The position numbers were made by a program, and so were the translations under genes. A stretch of DNA of 64,000 nucleotides, from the NCBI RefSeq assembly GCF_001649575.2, contig NC_051431.1:5545924-5609923 (forward strand), given 5' to 3'. Positions 1 to 12,300 of this stretch are shown piece by piece. Below the pieces are notes generated by a model. It had not been told where the DNA came from and ran no database searches. It saw only the letters and a list, made by a program, of their open reading frames with translations. This stretch comes from Kryptolebias marmoratus. Its lineage: Eukaryota > Chordata > Actinopteri > Cyprinodontiformes > Rivulidae. Positions within the stretch are counted from its first letter, which is position 1. Every line of letters starts with the position of its first letter.

Positions 1-1709
1 AAGATTTAGGCCCTAAAATCTTGAAGTTCGTCCCCAGTGTTGCAGTAAAGTAAATCAATACTGAGACTTCAAAGATTATGCACAGTCAGGATTTTCAGGC
101 TGTCACGGATGTGCTTATATATTTGTTTTGCCAAGAACAGGAATAACAAGAACAACTAAAGATATGGAATGTTATGGTGAATTAGTAGTGCTTGTCTTTT
201 ATAGTCTTGTCACTTGAAGTTTTAATGGTTTCTTCAAAGGAAATATAAATTCAAAATGGATGAAGTCTATTAGGCCAGAATTTCTTTTAGTTGCCAAACT
301 GCAGAATAACATTAGACTGTCAAATACACTAACAGCATATTTCAAAATGAGTTTTCATAGATTTTTTACTACTCACACTAGATGAACTCAAACTAATATA
401 TGACATTTAAGTTAGCATCTTCCGTGTTGTGGGCTCTGAATCATGGTAGACTGAAATTAGGCCTGGAATCTTGTGTGCACATGGCCAACTTCCAGAGGAC
501 CTCAATTATAATGCTGTAGAGCCAGAAAAAGGGAAAGAGGTAGACGGCGTGGAGCCCTTCAATTCTGCTGTAGCCTGCTGCTCTGTCACTCAGACACACT
601 GCTACGACCGTGGCTAAAACAGATCACCGCACTGCGTTCAGAGACACATGGGAGGGATTTAGTGGGTACATACACACATGCACGCACACACACACATGCT
701 CTCTCACACACAAATGTCATGTGAACGTTTTCATGTAGATGTCAGTTAAACCACTGGGGGGAGCCTTGGAGAGCTTTTTTTTTTAAAGAAACTTAGTTCA
801 AAACTGATTGTGTGTAATGTATCTCTGTATAATTTTCCTGAATATTTAAGAAAAAATTGCTTTGCAAACAAGTTGAGTAGTTTTGAATTACACAAATTTA
901 GGCAAAACCACACAATACTGAGAGCTCGTCTTTGAATTGAATGCAAATGACACAATAATCTTTGGTGTGCCAGACATTTAGCGGTTTGGGATTATTCAGC
1001 AGATGGTGACAGTCTTGCAGAACAATTTCCACGTTGTTCCACAGTGTCTCCCATTTTCAGTCACAGATTGTCTCTGATGGTGTGGATCCAAAGTGAAATT
1101 GTGCCTGCTGATTATTCACAGGATTCTCAATACTTATTATTTTTTCTTAGATGAATAAAAATAAAATAAAATTCTAGAATGATAGGTAGTGCTGGTGGAA
1201 GGTGAATACATTAAATGTTCTCATAAAAGTGATTTAAAACTGCTCACTTTTTTGAGAACTGAATCCAGTGGTAATAATAAATGCAAGACATTAACTTTCC
1301 AGTGGTGAATGAGAGTGTGCTTTTATAGTGAACATGCAAGAGTGTCTAGGCAAAAGTGATTTTCACACCCTTTTAATTAAAGCTGAATAGCAACAGTTCC
1401 AGACGCCCTGTCTGAGGTGGTACGTTGTGGCCTGGGTTTTGATGTTTCTTTTAGCAAAAGAGAGCTTTCTGGTACCAGAGGAGCAAGGTGTTGACTTATT
1501 GGCTTACCTAAGACATGTTGGAAAATTTTATATGCTGGGCCTTTCTTGTGTGGTGCAGTACAGAAGGGAACCAGTAAAAATTATAGTGTGGGGTTACACA
1601 CTTTCCTATTGTTTTTAGTTATTCTAAAATGTTACACAAACATTTTTAATGGACTCTGGTGTTCTGAAGTTTTGATATAACTCAGATTTTCCCTTTTGTG
1701 TGTTTCCAG
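1..1709 (+). other. End of upstream intron or 5' flank of dchs1
   Basis: No coding signal was recognised. The stretch ends in a pyrimidine-rich tract and a CAG acceptor at 1707-1709, so it is best read as the 3' part of an intron that follows a non-coding first exon outside the window. A CA-rich patch lies at 668-712. No TATA box, CpG-dense promoter or first exon could be identified. Confidence 0.6.
668..712. repeat. CA-rich imperfect microsatellite
   Basis: Interrupted CA dinucleotide tract of about 45 bases with CG and CT interruptions. It looks like simple sequence with no sign of function. Confidence 0.7.
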
Positions 1710-1730
1710 GTTTAAATCAAAGGAGCAAAA
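1710..1730 (+). other. dchs1: 5' untranslated part of first coding exon
   Basis: A TTTCCAG acceptor ends at 1709 and 21 untranslated bases precede the ATG at 1731. The start has A at -3 (AAAATGA), an adequate vertebrate initiation context. The acceptor implies at least one upstream non-coding exon. Confidence 0.7.
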
Positions 1731-3530
1731 ATGAAGACAGTTGCCAGGGGTTTTGGGAAGTCTCCAATGGATCCTTTACACTATGAGGGTTGGTGGAGCA
1801 CAAGGATACTGCTAATGGTGTATGTGGCCTTGGAGCTTATAACACTCCATCCATCGTTCGTCCTTGGTACCCTTGAGCTGCAGCTAGATGAGGAACAGCC
1901 AGCAGGAACAGTTGTGGGTGACATCAGTGCAGGACTTCCCCCTGGTGTCACAGCCTCCTTGTACTTCATTTCAGACCATGAGGGCACAGGAGTGAGCAGT
2001 GATTTGGACATTGATGAAAGCACAGGCATAATTAGAACTGCCAAAGTTTTGGACAGAGAATTGAGAGATCGATACAACTTCATTGCAGTCACCATGACAG
2101 GTGTGACCGTAGAAGTGACCATCAAAGTGAATGATATAAACGATCACGCACCCAAGTTCCCTCGAAAAAGAGCCACATTTAAAATTCCTGAGCAGACGGC
2201 AATTGGCACTAGATTTCCTCTTGAGCCAGCTGTTGATAATGATAGAGGCCAGCTTACAACACAGGGTTACCTTATCAAGGATGGGAATGTTGGCCAAGCA
2301 TTCAGCTTGGAGACAAGGAGGGGAAGCAATGAAGTTCTCTATCTGGACTTGATGGTAAATGCTATTCTGGATCGAGAGAAAAGATCCACCTACACTTTAT
2401 TTCTAGAGGCTTTTGATGGAGGTTCCCCTAAAAGAACTGATCAGATGACTTTAGATATTATTGTACAAGACAATAACGACAATGCTCCTGTTTTCAACCA
2501 GAGCCGCTACCATGCTATCATATCTGAGAACCTCCAACCAGGAAGCACCATCCTGCAGGTGTTTGCAACAGATAATGATGAGGGAGATAATGGGATGGTG
2601 CTATATGAAATCAATAGGAGACAGAGTGACCCAGACCACTACTTTGTCATAGACTCTCGCTCTGGTATCATCACTCTGAACAAGCCACTTGACTTTGAAA
2701 AGAGGAGAGTCCATGAACTTGTAGTCCAGGCTCAAGACAACGCAACCCAGCCAGAAGTGACCAATGCCTTTGTCACCATACACGTCAGAGATTACAATGA
2801 CAACCAGCCTACGATGACCATCATCTTTCTGAGTGAGGATGGATCTCCAAGAGTCTCAGAAGGTGTACAGCCTGGTCAGTATGTAGCCCGGATCTCAGTC
2901 ACTGACCCAGATTATGGCGAGTATGCCAATGTCAATGTGTCATTAGAGGGAGGGGATGGAAAGTTTGCCCTGACCACAAAAGATAGCATTATATATCTCG
3001 TCTGCGTGGACCAGATTCTGGACCGGGAGGAGAGAGACACTTATGAGCTAAGGGTGATGGCAACAGACTCCGGTACACCTCCCCTCAGGGCTGAGTCCTC
3101 TTTTACCATCCAAGTGACTGACATCAATGACAACCCTCCTCTTTTTGACCAGTCAGTGTACAGACAAGTCATCCCTGAAGTGGTTTTCCCAGGCAGCTTT
3201 GTGTTGCAGGTAACTGCTAGAGATAAAGACCAGGGGCCGAATGGAGACATCAGCTACAGCATCCTGCAAGACCAAAGTGCTTACTACAGCTGGTTCAGTA
3301 TAGACTCCATTACAGGCATTATCACCACTCTGTCCCAGCTGGATTATGAAAAGAACCCTAGTCCCAGTATAACTGTAGTAGCCACAGATGGAGGAAAACC
3401 ACCCCTTTCATCAACCGCAGTGGTAAACATCTTACTTCAGGATATAAATGACAATGAGCCTGTTTTTGAGAGACACTTCTACAATGTGTCCATCAAGGAG
3501 AACACAGCTTCAGGGACCTGCATTCTTGAG
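1731..3530 (+). CDS. dchs1: dchs1 first coding exon: signal peptide, EC1-EC5, start of EC6
   Basis: This exon encodes residues 1-600, exactly 600 codons, and ends phase 0 before GTAGGA. The hydrophobic stretch at residues 26-39 after a basic N-terminus is a signal sequence, with cleavage likely near 43-46. EC1 spans about 47-143, EC2 144-254, EC3 255-360, EC4 361-472 and EC5 473-579, and EC6 begins at 580. Linker motifs are DINDHAP (135), DNNDNAP (247), DYNDNQP (354), DINDNPP (464) and DINDNEP (571). LDRE-type motifs occur in all five repeats. Potential N-glycosylation sites include N256, N337, N402 and N585. In the family, the N-terminal repeats mediate trans binding to FAT4. M1 was taken as the start for its Kozak context; M13 (1767) is an alternative with a shorter leader. 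Without splicing at 3530 the frame stays open for 32 more codons and stops at 3627-3629. Confidence 0.92.
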
Positions 3531-5037
3531 GTAGGACATTTTCTTTGGGTTTTACTTCATTCAGTTTATAGAGCAGTTCAATTGGTCAAATTTCCTGGTC
3601 TAAGATGCCTATTTAATACAGTACTCTAGTCTACTATTATACTCAATTCAGTTTTTTTTTGTGAAGAACACAACAAATGTACAATTATTGAATCAATAGA
3701 AGATGATTTTTTTTACTGGTTTTGTTAAGTCCTTTCATTCCTTATCATCTTTTAATGGTAAAGCTGTTGAAATTGCATGGCCTTAGTGAGGATTTACCTG
3801 CAATTTTGGGCCAGGATGATCTCCACTTTGGCTGTCCTCCCCTTCACCTCTTAAAAAGGTTTCCTGGGGAACAGAAGCAGTTAGAAGTACTCTGTCAGCC
3901 CCAGAACAAAAAGGCTTTTCACATATTCAGAGACAGTGACAAATTTAGGGCTTTATGTTTGTTAATATGTGTCACTTCACATTTAAAAGGCGCCTTAATT
4001 AGACTAGTTTAGTCTGAGAAAAATGGTCACAGACAACCCAATTAATTAAAGTTCACACAAATTGTACCACTCCATTCAACTGCGGTGTTGAATCTTTGAA
4101 AATGTTGTTTTCTAGAGTTGTTTTTGGCAATCTTATTAAAAAGACAACACTTGTGAAGGGAAAAAAGGCTCATTAGGTCTTAAAGTTGTTTATGCAGTTT
4201 CTCATGTTAGCAGACTTGTGTTTCACTTTACAAGTGCAGAGGTACATTTAAAATTTATTTCAAAAGTATTACTTGGATCGAGGACTTGGACATAGCATTT
4301 AGTTTAGATGATTGTGTCCTGGGCCAAGGGTATGCTTTGAAATAGAGAGAGGTAAGGGATTGCACAAGCCTTTCTGCAATATCAGCTTTAAAGGTACAAA
4401 AACAAGCAAGTTGGGAAGCTAATATAAAGTTCCCCAACTTTAAATCACAGGGACAAAAACTATAAGAATAAATAGAAGTGTCTTTAAACTGCAAGCTGGA
4501 AAATAAAGCACATACTTTGAAAATATTCATGTTTTGGAGAACTGTAAATCTTTCTGGTCACTCTGCTTAAGATCAGTCTTATATGACATGCTTGATCAGA
4601 GGCCTTTTAGGGTCCAAGTGTGAAGTAAATCTTAAAAGCCACTGCTCTCTGGCTTTCTCTTTGGCCTGCCTGGATGCTGCAGTCGTGTGTATTATGGCGG
4701 ACCATGTGAGAACAGACTGCCCTTACTCAGGGTGCCAACTCTACATCCAAACATCACAGCAAGACATCTGAGAACTGCCTTTTTTTGTCTCTGTAGATTA
4801 AATTCACCATGTCACCCCTTCCATGCTCAGTGCTGTCCAAAAACCCACTACAATAAGGGTATTGTGATCATTAATTCAGAAGTTTGAAGTTTCTCTATTT
4901 ATTTTACTTTGTGGGTCACCAGCACAGCAGTTCATGATTATTACAATGAAGTCTGGCTCCGCAGTTCTGTGCCTGTGATACTCTGTCACTTTCCCCCATA
5001 CATCAGTGTGTTTTGAGATGACTTTATAATTAGATCT
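3531..5037. other. Intronic sequence, nothing recognised
   Basis: AT-rich unique-looking sequence. The first 99 bases continue the open frame of the upstream exon to a TAG. No repeat or RNA gene was recognised. Confidence 0.5.
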
Positions 5038-5053
5038 GGGGGGGGGGGGGGGG
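5038..5053. repeat. Poly-G run (16 G) abutting assembly gap
   Basis: Sixteen consecutive G bases end exactly where the N block begins. The run probably caused or marks the break in the assembly, and its true length is uncertain. Confidence 0.9.
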
Positions 5054-5413
5054 NNNNNNNNNNNNNNNNNNNNNNNNNNNNNNNNNNNNNNNNNNNNNNN
5101 NNNNNNNNNNNNNNNNNNNNNNNNNNNNNNNNNNNNNNNNNNNNNNNNNNNNNNNNNNNNNNNNNNNNNNNNNNNNNNNNNNNNNNNNNNNNNNNNNNNN
5201 NNNNNNNNNNNNNNNNNNNNNNNNNNNNNNNNNNNNNNNNNNNNNNNNNNNNNNNNNNNNNNNNNNNNNNNNNNNNNNNNNNNNNNNNNNNNNNNNNNNN
5301 NNNNNNNNNNNNNNNNNNNNNNNNNNNNNNNNNNNNNNNNNNNNNNNNNNNNNNNNNNNNNNNNNNNNNNNNNNNNNNNNNNNNNNNNNNNNNNNNNNNN
5401 NNNNNNNNNNNNN
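5054..5413. other. Assembly gap (360 N)
   Basis: The 360 bases are undetermined. The gap lies inside the giant intron, so it does not affect the coding model. Any open frame drawn across it is an artefact. Confidence 0.99.
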
Positions 5414-5661
5414 TGTGCTCCCTCAACACAATATACTTTCAGAGATAGAGGGACAGTTTTAACATAACCAAAAGTAAAACATGGTTGTTTGGATTATGAG
5501 ATGTATTCATTTATCTGATAATGTTACAGTTTGCAAATAAATAATAAAACTTTTCAGTTAACTGTGCCTGAACCTTGTGCAGGAGAATGGTTTGCACATA
5601 TTACTCCGGTTTTAGGTTAATGTGGAGGGTCTCTGCTAAGAATTGTTTTTTTGTCTTTTTT

Positions 5662-5680
5662 GGGGGGGTTGGGGGGGGGG
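5662..5680. repeat. G-run pair
   Basis: Seven G then TT then ten G. Simple sequence with some G-quadruplex potential. Confidence 0.8.
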
Positions 5681-6360
5681 TCTGGCTCCAGTAGAAAGGT
5701 GGGAGGGGGTCCTTTGGCAGCTGTGGGGGAAATGAACCCTGACAAGTGCTTGCAGGAGTGGCGGAGGTGACATGAGCAGGGGGGCTTCCTTTTCTGTCTG
5801 TTGGCTAGGCCCTCTCTAAAATCTTATCTGATGTCCCTTCATTTTTCATTAGAGGGGTGTGATGATAGCCTAGACTTGCTTTTTTTTAAACCACTGCCTT
5901 TATGTTCATGACAGAATGGAGTGCTTGTCATAGCTGCAACATGAGACAAACACTGATTACTGCAATTAAAGAGGCAAAGAATTATCCACTTTTCTTTGTG
6001 TCAAGTTATAACTGAAATAGATACCCACTGTTTCTCATTTCTCAGTGATAAATTGCTACCTAATTACGTTCTATTTTATGAAAAAACTGTTCTTTTTGAC
6101 TGGAATTGTTTGCTTTGGTTAGGATTTTTTTGTGTGTGTGCAGCAAAACTACGATCCTGTTATCCAAAATCTCTCGTAGTGTTCAGCAACGCTCAGACAT
6201 ATTCATTATTTCGCACAGAATTCTTTAAAGGCAGCCTAGTTGAAAGAGGTACCTCAGTGAAGAGGTACTCTGAAACACTTCTCCATTCCTGCCAACATAA
6301 AAGCAACCAGACTATTGAGGAAAAAGACTACTCATAATTGTCCTGGAGAAAAAGTCTGAC

Positions 6361-6378
6361 TGAATGAATGAATGAATG
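6361..6378. repeat. (TGAA)n microsatellite
   Basis: Four and a half perfect TGAA units. Confidence 0.85.
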
Positions 6379-9300
6379 TCTTTTTTCCCCACCAGTCCTT
6401 CATAGTTTCTTCAGTCTTGTTGAGCTGTGGTGACCACCCACTGCTAACCACAGGCAGGTGCTAATAATGCTGTTTTCAATACTTAAAACCATACTTTCCC
6501 CAGTCATATCGTAGCTGGTAAAAATGTAGAAATACATTTTTTACATGTAGAAATGTTTATAATGCCTGCTGCATTGTAGTCAAAATTTAGGTATGTGCTA
6601 TTTAATTACTGAAGTAGCTTTTGTTGAAAGTTTCAGAAACTTGCTGAATGGAATTTTTAATTTTTATTAGTTTTTGTGTGTCCTCCTTTGTGTGTGGATC
6701 TTTTATTATAGACTAATTACTTCATATTAAAAGCTTAAATGGAATTTTAAGTTACCTGATAAGGAATTCAGTGGACCAACACAAATAGCCTGCAGAAATT
6801 GTTTTTTTTTTGTCCTTTTCTTCATTTGAGCAATTACCTCAATTTTTAATATCTAATATATTATCTATTCTCTCCCCCTGGGCCTTTTCAGGATAGTGCA
6901 TAAAACCTCTTAGTGTGAGTAGAATACAAACTAAAGTTTTGCAAAACAGACGTGCAATAATTTGTTGGCTGCTATCAAAACCTGACTGTTCTGTATGCAA
7001 ACTACGTTTCTTTAAATAAAGCTTTTCCAAGACTTTGGCTTTCTGAAAATAACAAAGACTAATTATGGAGATAAGAAAAAAATGCCAATTTCAGACTGGT
7101 ATTTTGGTACACAAACCATGTAATCAATTCTCACCATAAAATGTTTTGGGCATCCTGTGTGTCAAATTAAATGTTCACTTGTCTGTTTTAATGCTAGGCA
7201 GTCCTGTCTTGCTGGGAGACTGGTTTAGCCTGAGGCAAGCTGACTCTGCATTTGGTCTTTCATCTGTTTCTTTTTCCTTCTCCTAACAACCAAGCTTCAC
7301 TGTGGCTCTGCGGTATAACAGTATTTTTAGGGAATGTTAAAATTGCAGGAAACTGGATGTGCTGCTTAATGTGTTCATGAATGTAATACTTCCTTGAACA
7401 CTTACTTCTGAGCCTAGTAGGGGCAACATGGATATAAACACTGATGTGCATCTGAACAGACTGTCAGTGTTCAGGTTGAAGTTGCTGCTCTTGAGAAAGC
7501 TGAGAACATTTTTTGTGCTCAGTCATCTGTAAGTTTACAGCCTTTGTTTCTGCAACAGGCCAAGAAAAGGAAATAAGGTAATGGTGAAAGTCTTAATGTT
7601 TAATGATTCATTACAGAAGCTGGGAGGAAATGGCATTCATTATTGCAAACCCAAACCTGTGGGTCATAGAAACCAAATTGTTAAACAAAATAATAAGGGC
7701 ACTGCTTTTGTGGATTTTATGAAAAATGGCAAAAGAGTGTAATGATACCTTGTTGTACTTTTGTGGGAAGGCAGAAAATAATTTTCATTGTGTATTTAAC
7801 TTTTGATCGTTGTAATAATCTTAATCTTTTGTTTTTAAGGTAGTACAATATGTCAGATCTAATGTGTAACATCTAATATTCAATATCACAATTTCCAGAT
7901 GCTGAAAAACTGCTGTTTTTAAACAGCCTGAAATGTAGGTGTTTCCAATAAAAAAAACATAAGCCAAATCAGTACACATTTTTAAAGTTAGCATAAAAAT
8001 ACATAAAACTAGCAAGGAAATGTTTGATTTATGTTAAACACCTGCCTAAAACATGTTAAAGGATAATTTTGTTGTACTGCATTGTGGAAGCTAATTATTG
8101 TTCAGTGGTAAGGTCTGAAATCCTGACTGTGACACAGCAAAACAAGTATTTAAGACAAGCAAGCTCTGTTCACTTACAGAGCCTTAAAAAGTGTTCATAT
8201 CCTTTGAAAATTGCTATTCACAGCCACTCTCCATCCAATCTAACTGATCTTGAGCTATTTTGCAAAGAAGATTGGGAATTTATTTCAGTCTCTACATGTG
8301 CAAAGCTGGTCAAGACATACCCCAAACGACTTGCAGCTGGAATTGCAGCGAAAGGTGGTTATACAAAGTATTGACTCAGGGGGCTGCATACAAAAGCTCT
8401 CAACACTTTTAAGATTTTTATTTGAAAAGCATGGATTAGTTTTCTTCTACTCCACAATTTTGCCTTACTTTGTGTTGGTTTGTCACATGCAATCCCAGTA
8501 AAATACTCAAAAGTAAAGTTCAAGGGGCACAAATACTGTTTCAAGGTACCGAAAGCTGATGTGAGATCTGAAAACATTAGTGTGAAATCAGTCTTTTAAT
8601 CTCAAAGCAGAAAACACCAATAACTGTCAGCTGAATCATTAATAACTTATTTTCATGTTTTCAAACTCAGAACCAACATTTATTTTTGTCAGTATTTTAA
8701 GTTCTGTGTCAAAAATTTGATTACATAGTATGTGTAATTTCTTAATAGATAATAGATGTTTTACACATTGACTGTTCCATCAGACTTTATACTGTATATT
8801 AATCCTTTAACCATTATCTTTGTTTGTAGTTAGGAATGTTTCTGTGCCATACAGTTTTAAAAGATGCATTCAGAGTTTGTTTGTTTGTCTTAATTTTAAA
8901 GCTAGCTGGGCCTACAAGACTGTGGAACAGTGATACAGTTAATGTGCACGTGGTTCAGAATTAAAGCAAAAATTCCAAATGATAAAAGGCAGCTGGAGAT
9001 GTTTCCTGCTTTCATCTGGCGAGTAAGGTGGATGGATTTATGTGTTTTTCATAGGAGACAAAATTTCATCAGTACAGTCTGTCACTTGGGCTGTCGGCTG
9101 CAGGTCAAGCAGACCTCCTAGGGTTTCTTCCAAGTTTCTCTGAAAAAAGTGTCAATGTATAATGAAAGGACAGAGGCTGAGAAAAAGCAAGAAAACACTT
9201 GAGAGCGTGCAGAGGAACTCAGCCTCTGGCAGCAGTGACAAAACTCAGGCTCAGCTGCTTGATCCAGCTGTTGATCCCACTTGTAACATTTATCTTCCGA

Positions 9301-12300
9301 GACTGAGGTGTCCTGTCTCGTGTTTGCTTTTTTCTGCTTGACCAGACCTTTTATCTGTTCCCACGTCCTTTTTCCACATTGTTGTGTCTCGGCTGTGATC
9401 CTGTTACACCTCTTTGCTTCCCCTCGTTTTCCCTGTTGTGTGGTGACATCTGGATGAGAGCAGGTGATCGAAACACATCTGCCTGCCTGGAGACCCTCAG
9501 TCCTATTAGGCTCAGGATTATTTAGTTTCATAAGAGAAGGAGTGTACATTGCCAACAGAGTAATTTAAATTCAATTGTTTTCACAGCCACATTGTCATAG
9601 TGTTGAATTAGGGCACAAGAGAAGTTGCTGTGTTTGACCTGTTTAAAAGAGGCAGTTATTCACTTTACATCCTTCTTTGAGACAAATTAATGGGGAGGGG
9701 GAAGACCTTGTGACTGGCTGAGATGATGGATGCCAGGCCTTCTGTTCTCACCCCTCTGGTCCCCTGCACATGTGCAAGGCAGTTGGCACTACAAAACAAG
9801 CTGGGCATCAGAAAGCATCATCTGCTCATGATATTCTCTCTGTTCAAAAGCAAATCTGTGCTAAATCATCCATCCAAGTCCCTGCTGTCTGTCAGAAGCT
9901 ACCAGACTGGAAAGCAGATGTATAGTGACAACTTGCCAGGTAGCAAAAATCAGTAACCAGGAAACTAGCTCCCAAAAAAACAGCAGCCAATCTCTTTTGG
10001 CGTGATAGTGACGAGGATGTACTGTAATGGTACATTGTAGTTGCCAGCATGTTGGATTTGACATTCATGACAAAAACCTCTTCCTAAAAAAACATTCATA
10101 TATTTACACAACCTTAAAATATCTTAACCGCTGAGCAAATGTCTCCATAGCCAGAATGACTTTTACGAAGAATGCGTCGCTTTCGTTTGCCAGAAACCTC
10201 AGCCCCCTCCGTTTGCTCCAGCTTGACTGCCAGTTGAAATAATGATTTAGAAGAATGCTACTCGGTCTCATAGGCTCATTCATGTATTTGTTCATTGAGT
10301 TGCTGAGCATTTGTCTACTCTCTAAGAGACCAGTTTTGCTTTACAGCCAAGTCTAATGAAGATAGCTAAACAATTGTTTTTGTTTTTCGAAACAAGTGAG
10401 TAATAGGAGCTATAAATTATTGTTTCAATACTGAGGTAAAGAAATATGATTAAACATTCAGTCTGTGTGGTCAATAAAATGTTGGACCTATTTATTTAAC
10501 TGAGTTTGCGTTTGGATCAAAGTAATGCTTAAAGTTGTATATTGAATCAGAGGTTGTCTTTTTAGTTTGAATTAAACTGTGATCAAAGATTATGCAACCT
10601 TTTAGATTCCTTTTTAAACCAACAGTTTTTGAAGTCTTATCTTCAAACACATTTCGTGTGAAGACGCCTTTTGCATTGTTGTTGATTTGTTTAAAAGACG
10701 CAGTGTTCAATGAAACACTGGGTCCCTTTTTAAGACCCTTAAAAGCCCCAATTAAGAAGAGAGAAACTGAAACAATATCAAATACAGACATTTTCTGCTC
10801 TTTGTACCTGGCCCAGTACTACAGCATTAGTTTTTCCAAGTTTTGCAAAACAGACCATGTGGGAGAGAAATGCCCATCTGACATTCCACCTCTGAAGCCA
10901 GGTTTGGTACACCTTCATTATATTTCAGTATCATGTAAAAGCAGAAGGGTAGAATACGGAGGCTTGGAGTTGATCCTCCACTGATAGGCTTGTTATTGTG
11001 TCATTTTTTTGCTGAAAAGATAGGAACGCTTGTGTGAAAGGGGCTGATGATACACTGCAGAGAAGAAAGAGACTCTCCACTTTTACATAGATCACTAGTG
11101 CTGTTTCTTTTGGCTTCAGACAAAAATGCACCCAAGCCTGCTTCAACCAGACAGCCAGTCTTTGTGCAGAGATTTACCACAGTGGTCCTCCAACACAGTG
11201 TTGCTTGCATATATTAAATTCCTAACCAGGTCTACTAATAATGCCACATATGTCGTAAGGAAGAACCTGTGTAATGCCTTTTTCTCTTCTGTGGTAATGC
11301 AACCACCCTGTAGATTAGTTTTAATAAGAAGACAACTGCTTGGCTTAATGGTGATTTCCTCTGAGTGTATCGAGGTGATTTAAGGATTTAGTAGGGGAAC
11401 TAATTATCACAGGGTTGTGTACCTCATCAGTAAAGCTAATTTGGTTTGGTGCTGCAGAATTTATGTTGAGAGTGGTGTGCTGCTGCTTTTAAGCATTGAG
11501 TTGAAAGGCCAAATCTTTGTTTAGATTGTTGTGTGTGGCCTGGTGCGTGGGGAGCATAGCAAGCTGTGGGGCTCTCTGCTGTAATTAGGCAGAGCTGGTA
11601 TGCAGGAATCAAGACTTGTGATTTGTGACAGATGAACTAAAACCAGGAATGGAATGTGTGTATGTTTTTGTCATGACGTGGGCAAGATTTTAGGGTGGCA
11701 GAGATATATATTTTTTAATCAGGGCCCTTTGTTCCTCCCAGACTGCCTCATAAACGATTTTTCTGGAATTCAAAGCATTTACTCTTGAGTCTCAGAAAAA
11801 GGAATATTGTTGGGGCACATAAGATTTGTGTTGCCATGACAAAACTAAAATGTATTTCAGTGCTAAGCCTTTTCATTTTACATTTTCATTTTACCACAGG
11901 TTGAAGGTTAAAAATACATCTAGTCATCTTGAGCAGGGCTTCAGTTGCCTCTACTGCAGTGCAGCATCTTGAATTGTGACATGATGTATTTTTTTAACTG
12001 TAAATGGCATCAGCACACTGTATAGGAGCTTTTTAGTGAAGCTGATCACTCTCACAGGATCTATAAAAGACTTATTATTGGTTAACTATTCAAAAAAACT
12101 GTGTTGATTGCTGTGACTTCTATTAAGTATTCTCTAGAGTCTTGGAGAAACTAGTTGTTGAATATTTCAGTGTCAGTGCATCATCTCCAGGGCTGAAGGC
12201 ACACAGGCATTGGTTTAAAAAGCTGTCTCCTCTCAAACATAAATTATACACAATATGTTTCATCAGATCCTATTGCAGCTGCATACACCTCAACCCTCAG

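Noticed and set aside
1781..2297. Minus-strand open frames of 108-114 codons under the first coding exon
   Set aside because: They are antisense shadows of the cadherin reading frame and have no motifs of their own.
1731..3530. Assignment to FAT-type or clustered protocadherin
   Set aside because: No EGF or laminin-G module is seen. The repeats are spread over several exons, unlike clustered protocadherins, and the EC1 start and EC order fit dachsous.
4986..5429. 147-codon minus-strand frame
   Set aside because: It spans the N gap; nearly all residues are undetermined.
9118..9555. 145-codon minus-strand frame
   Set aside because: No recognisable domain, no splice or promoter support, and a composition like random intronic sequence.
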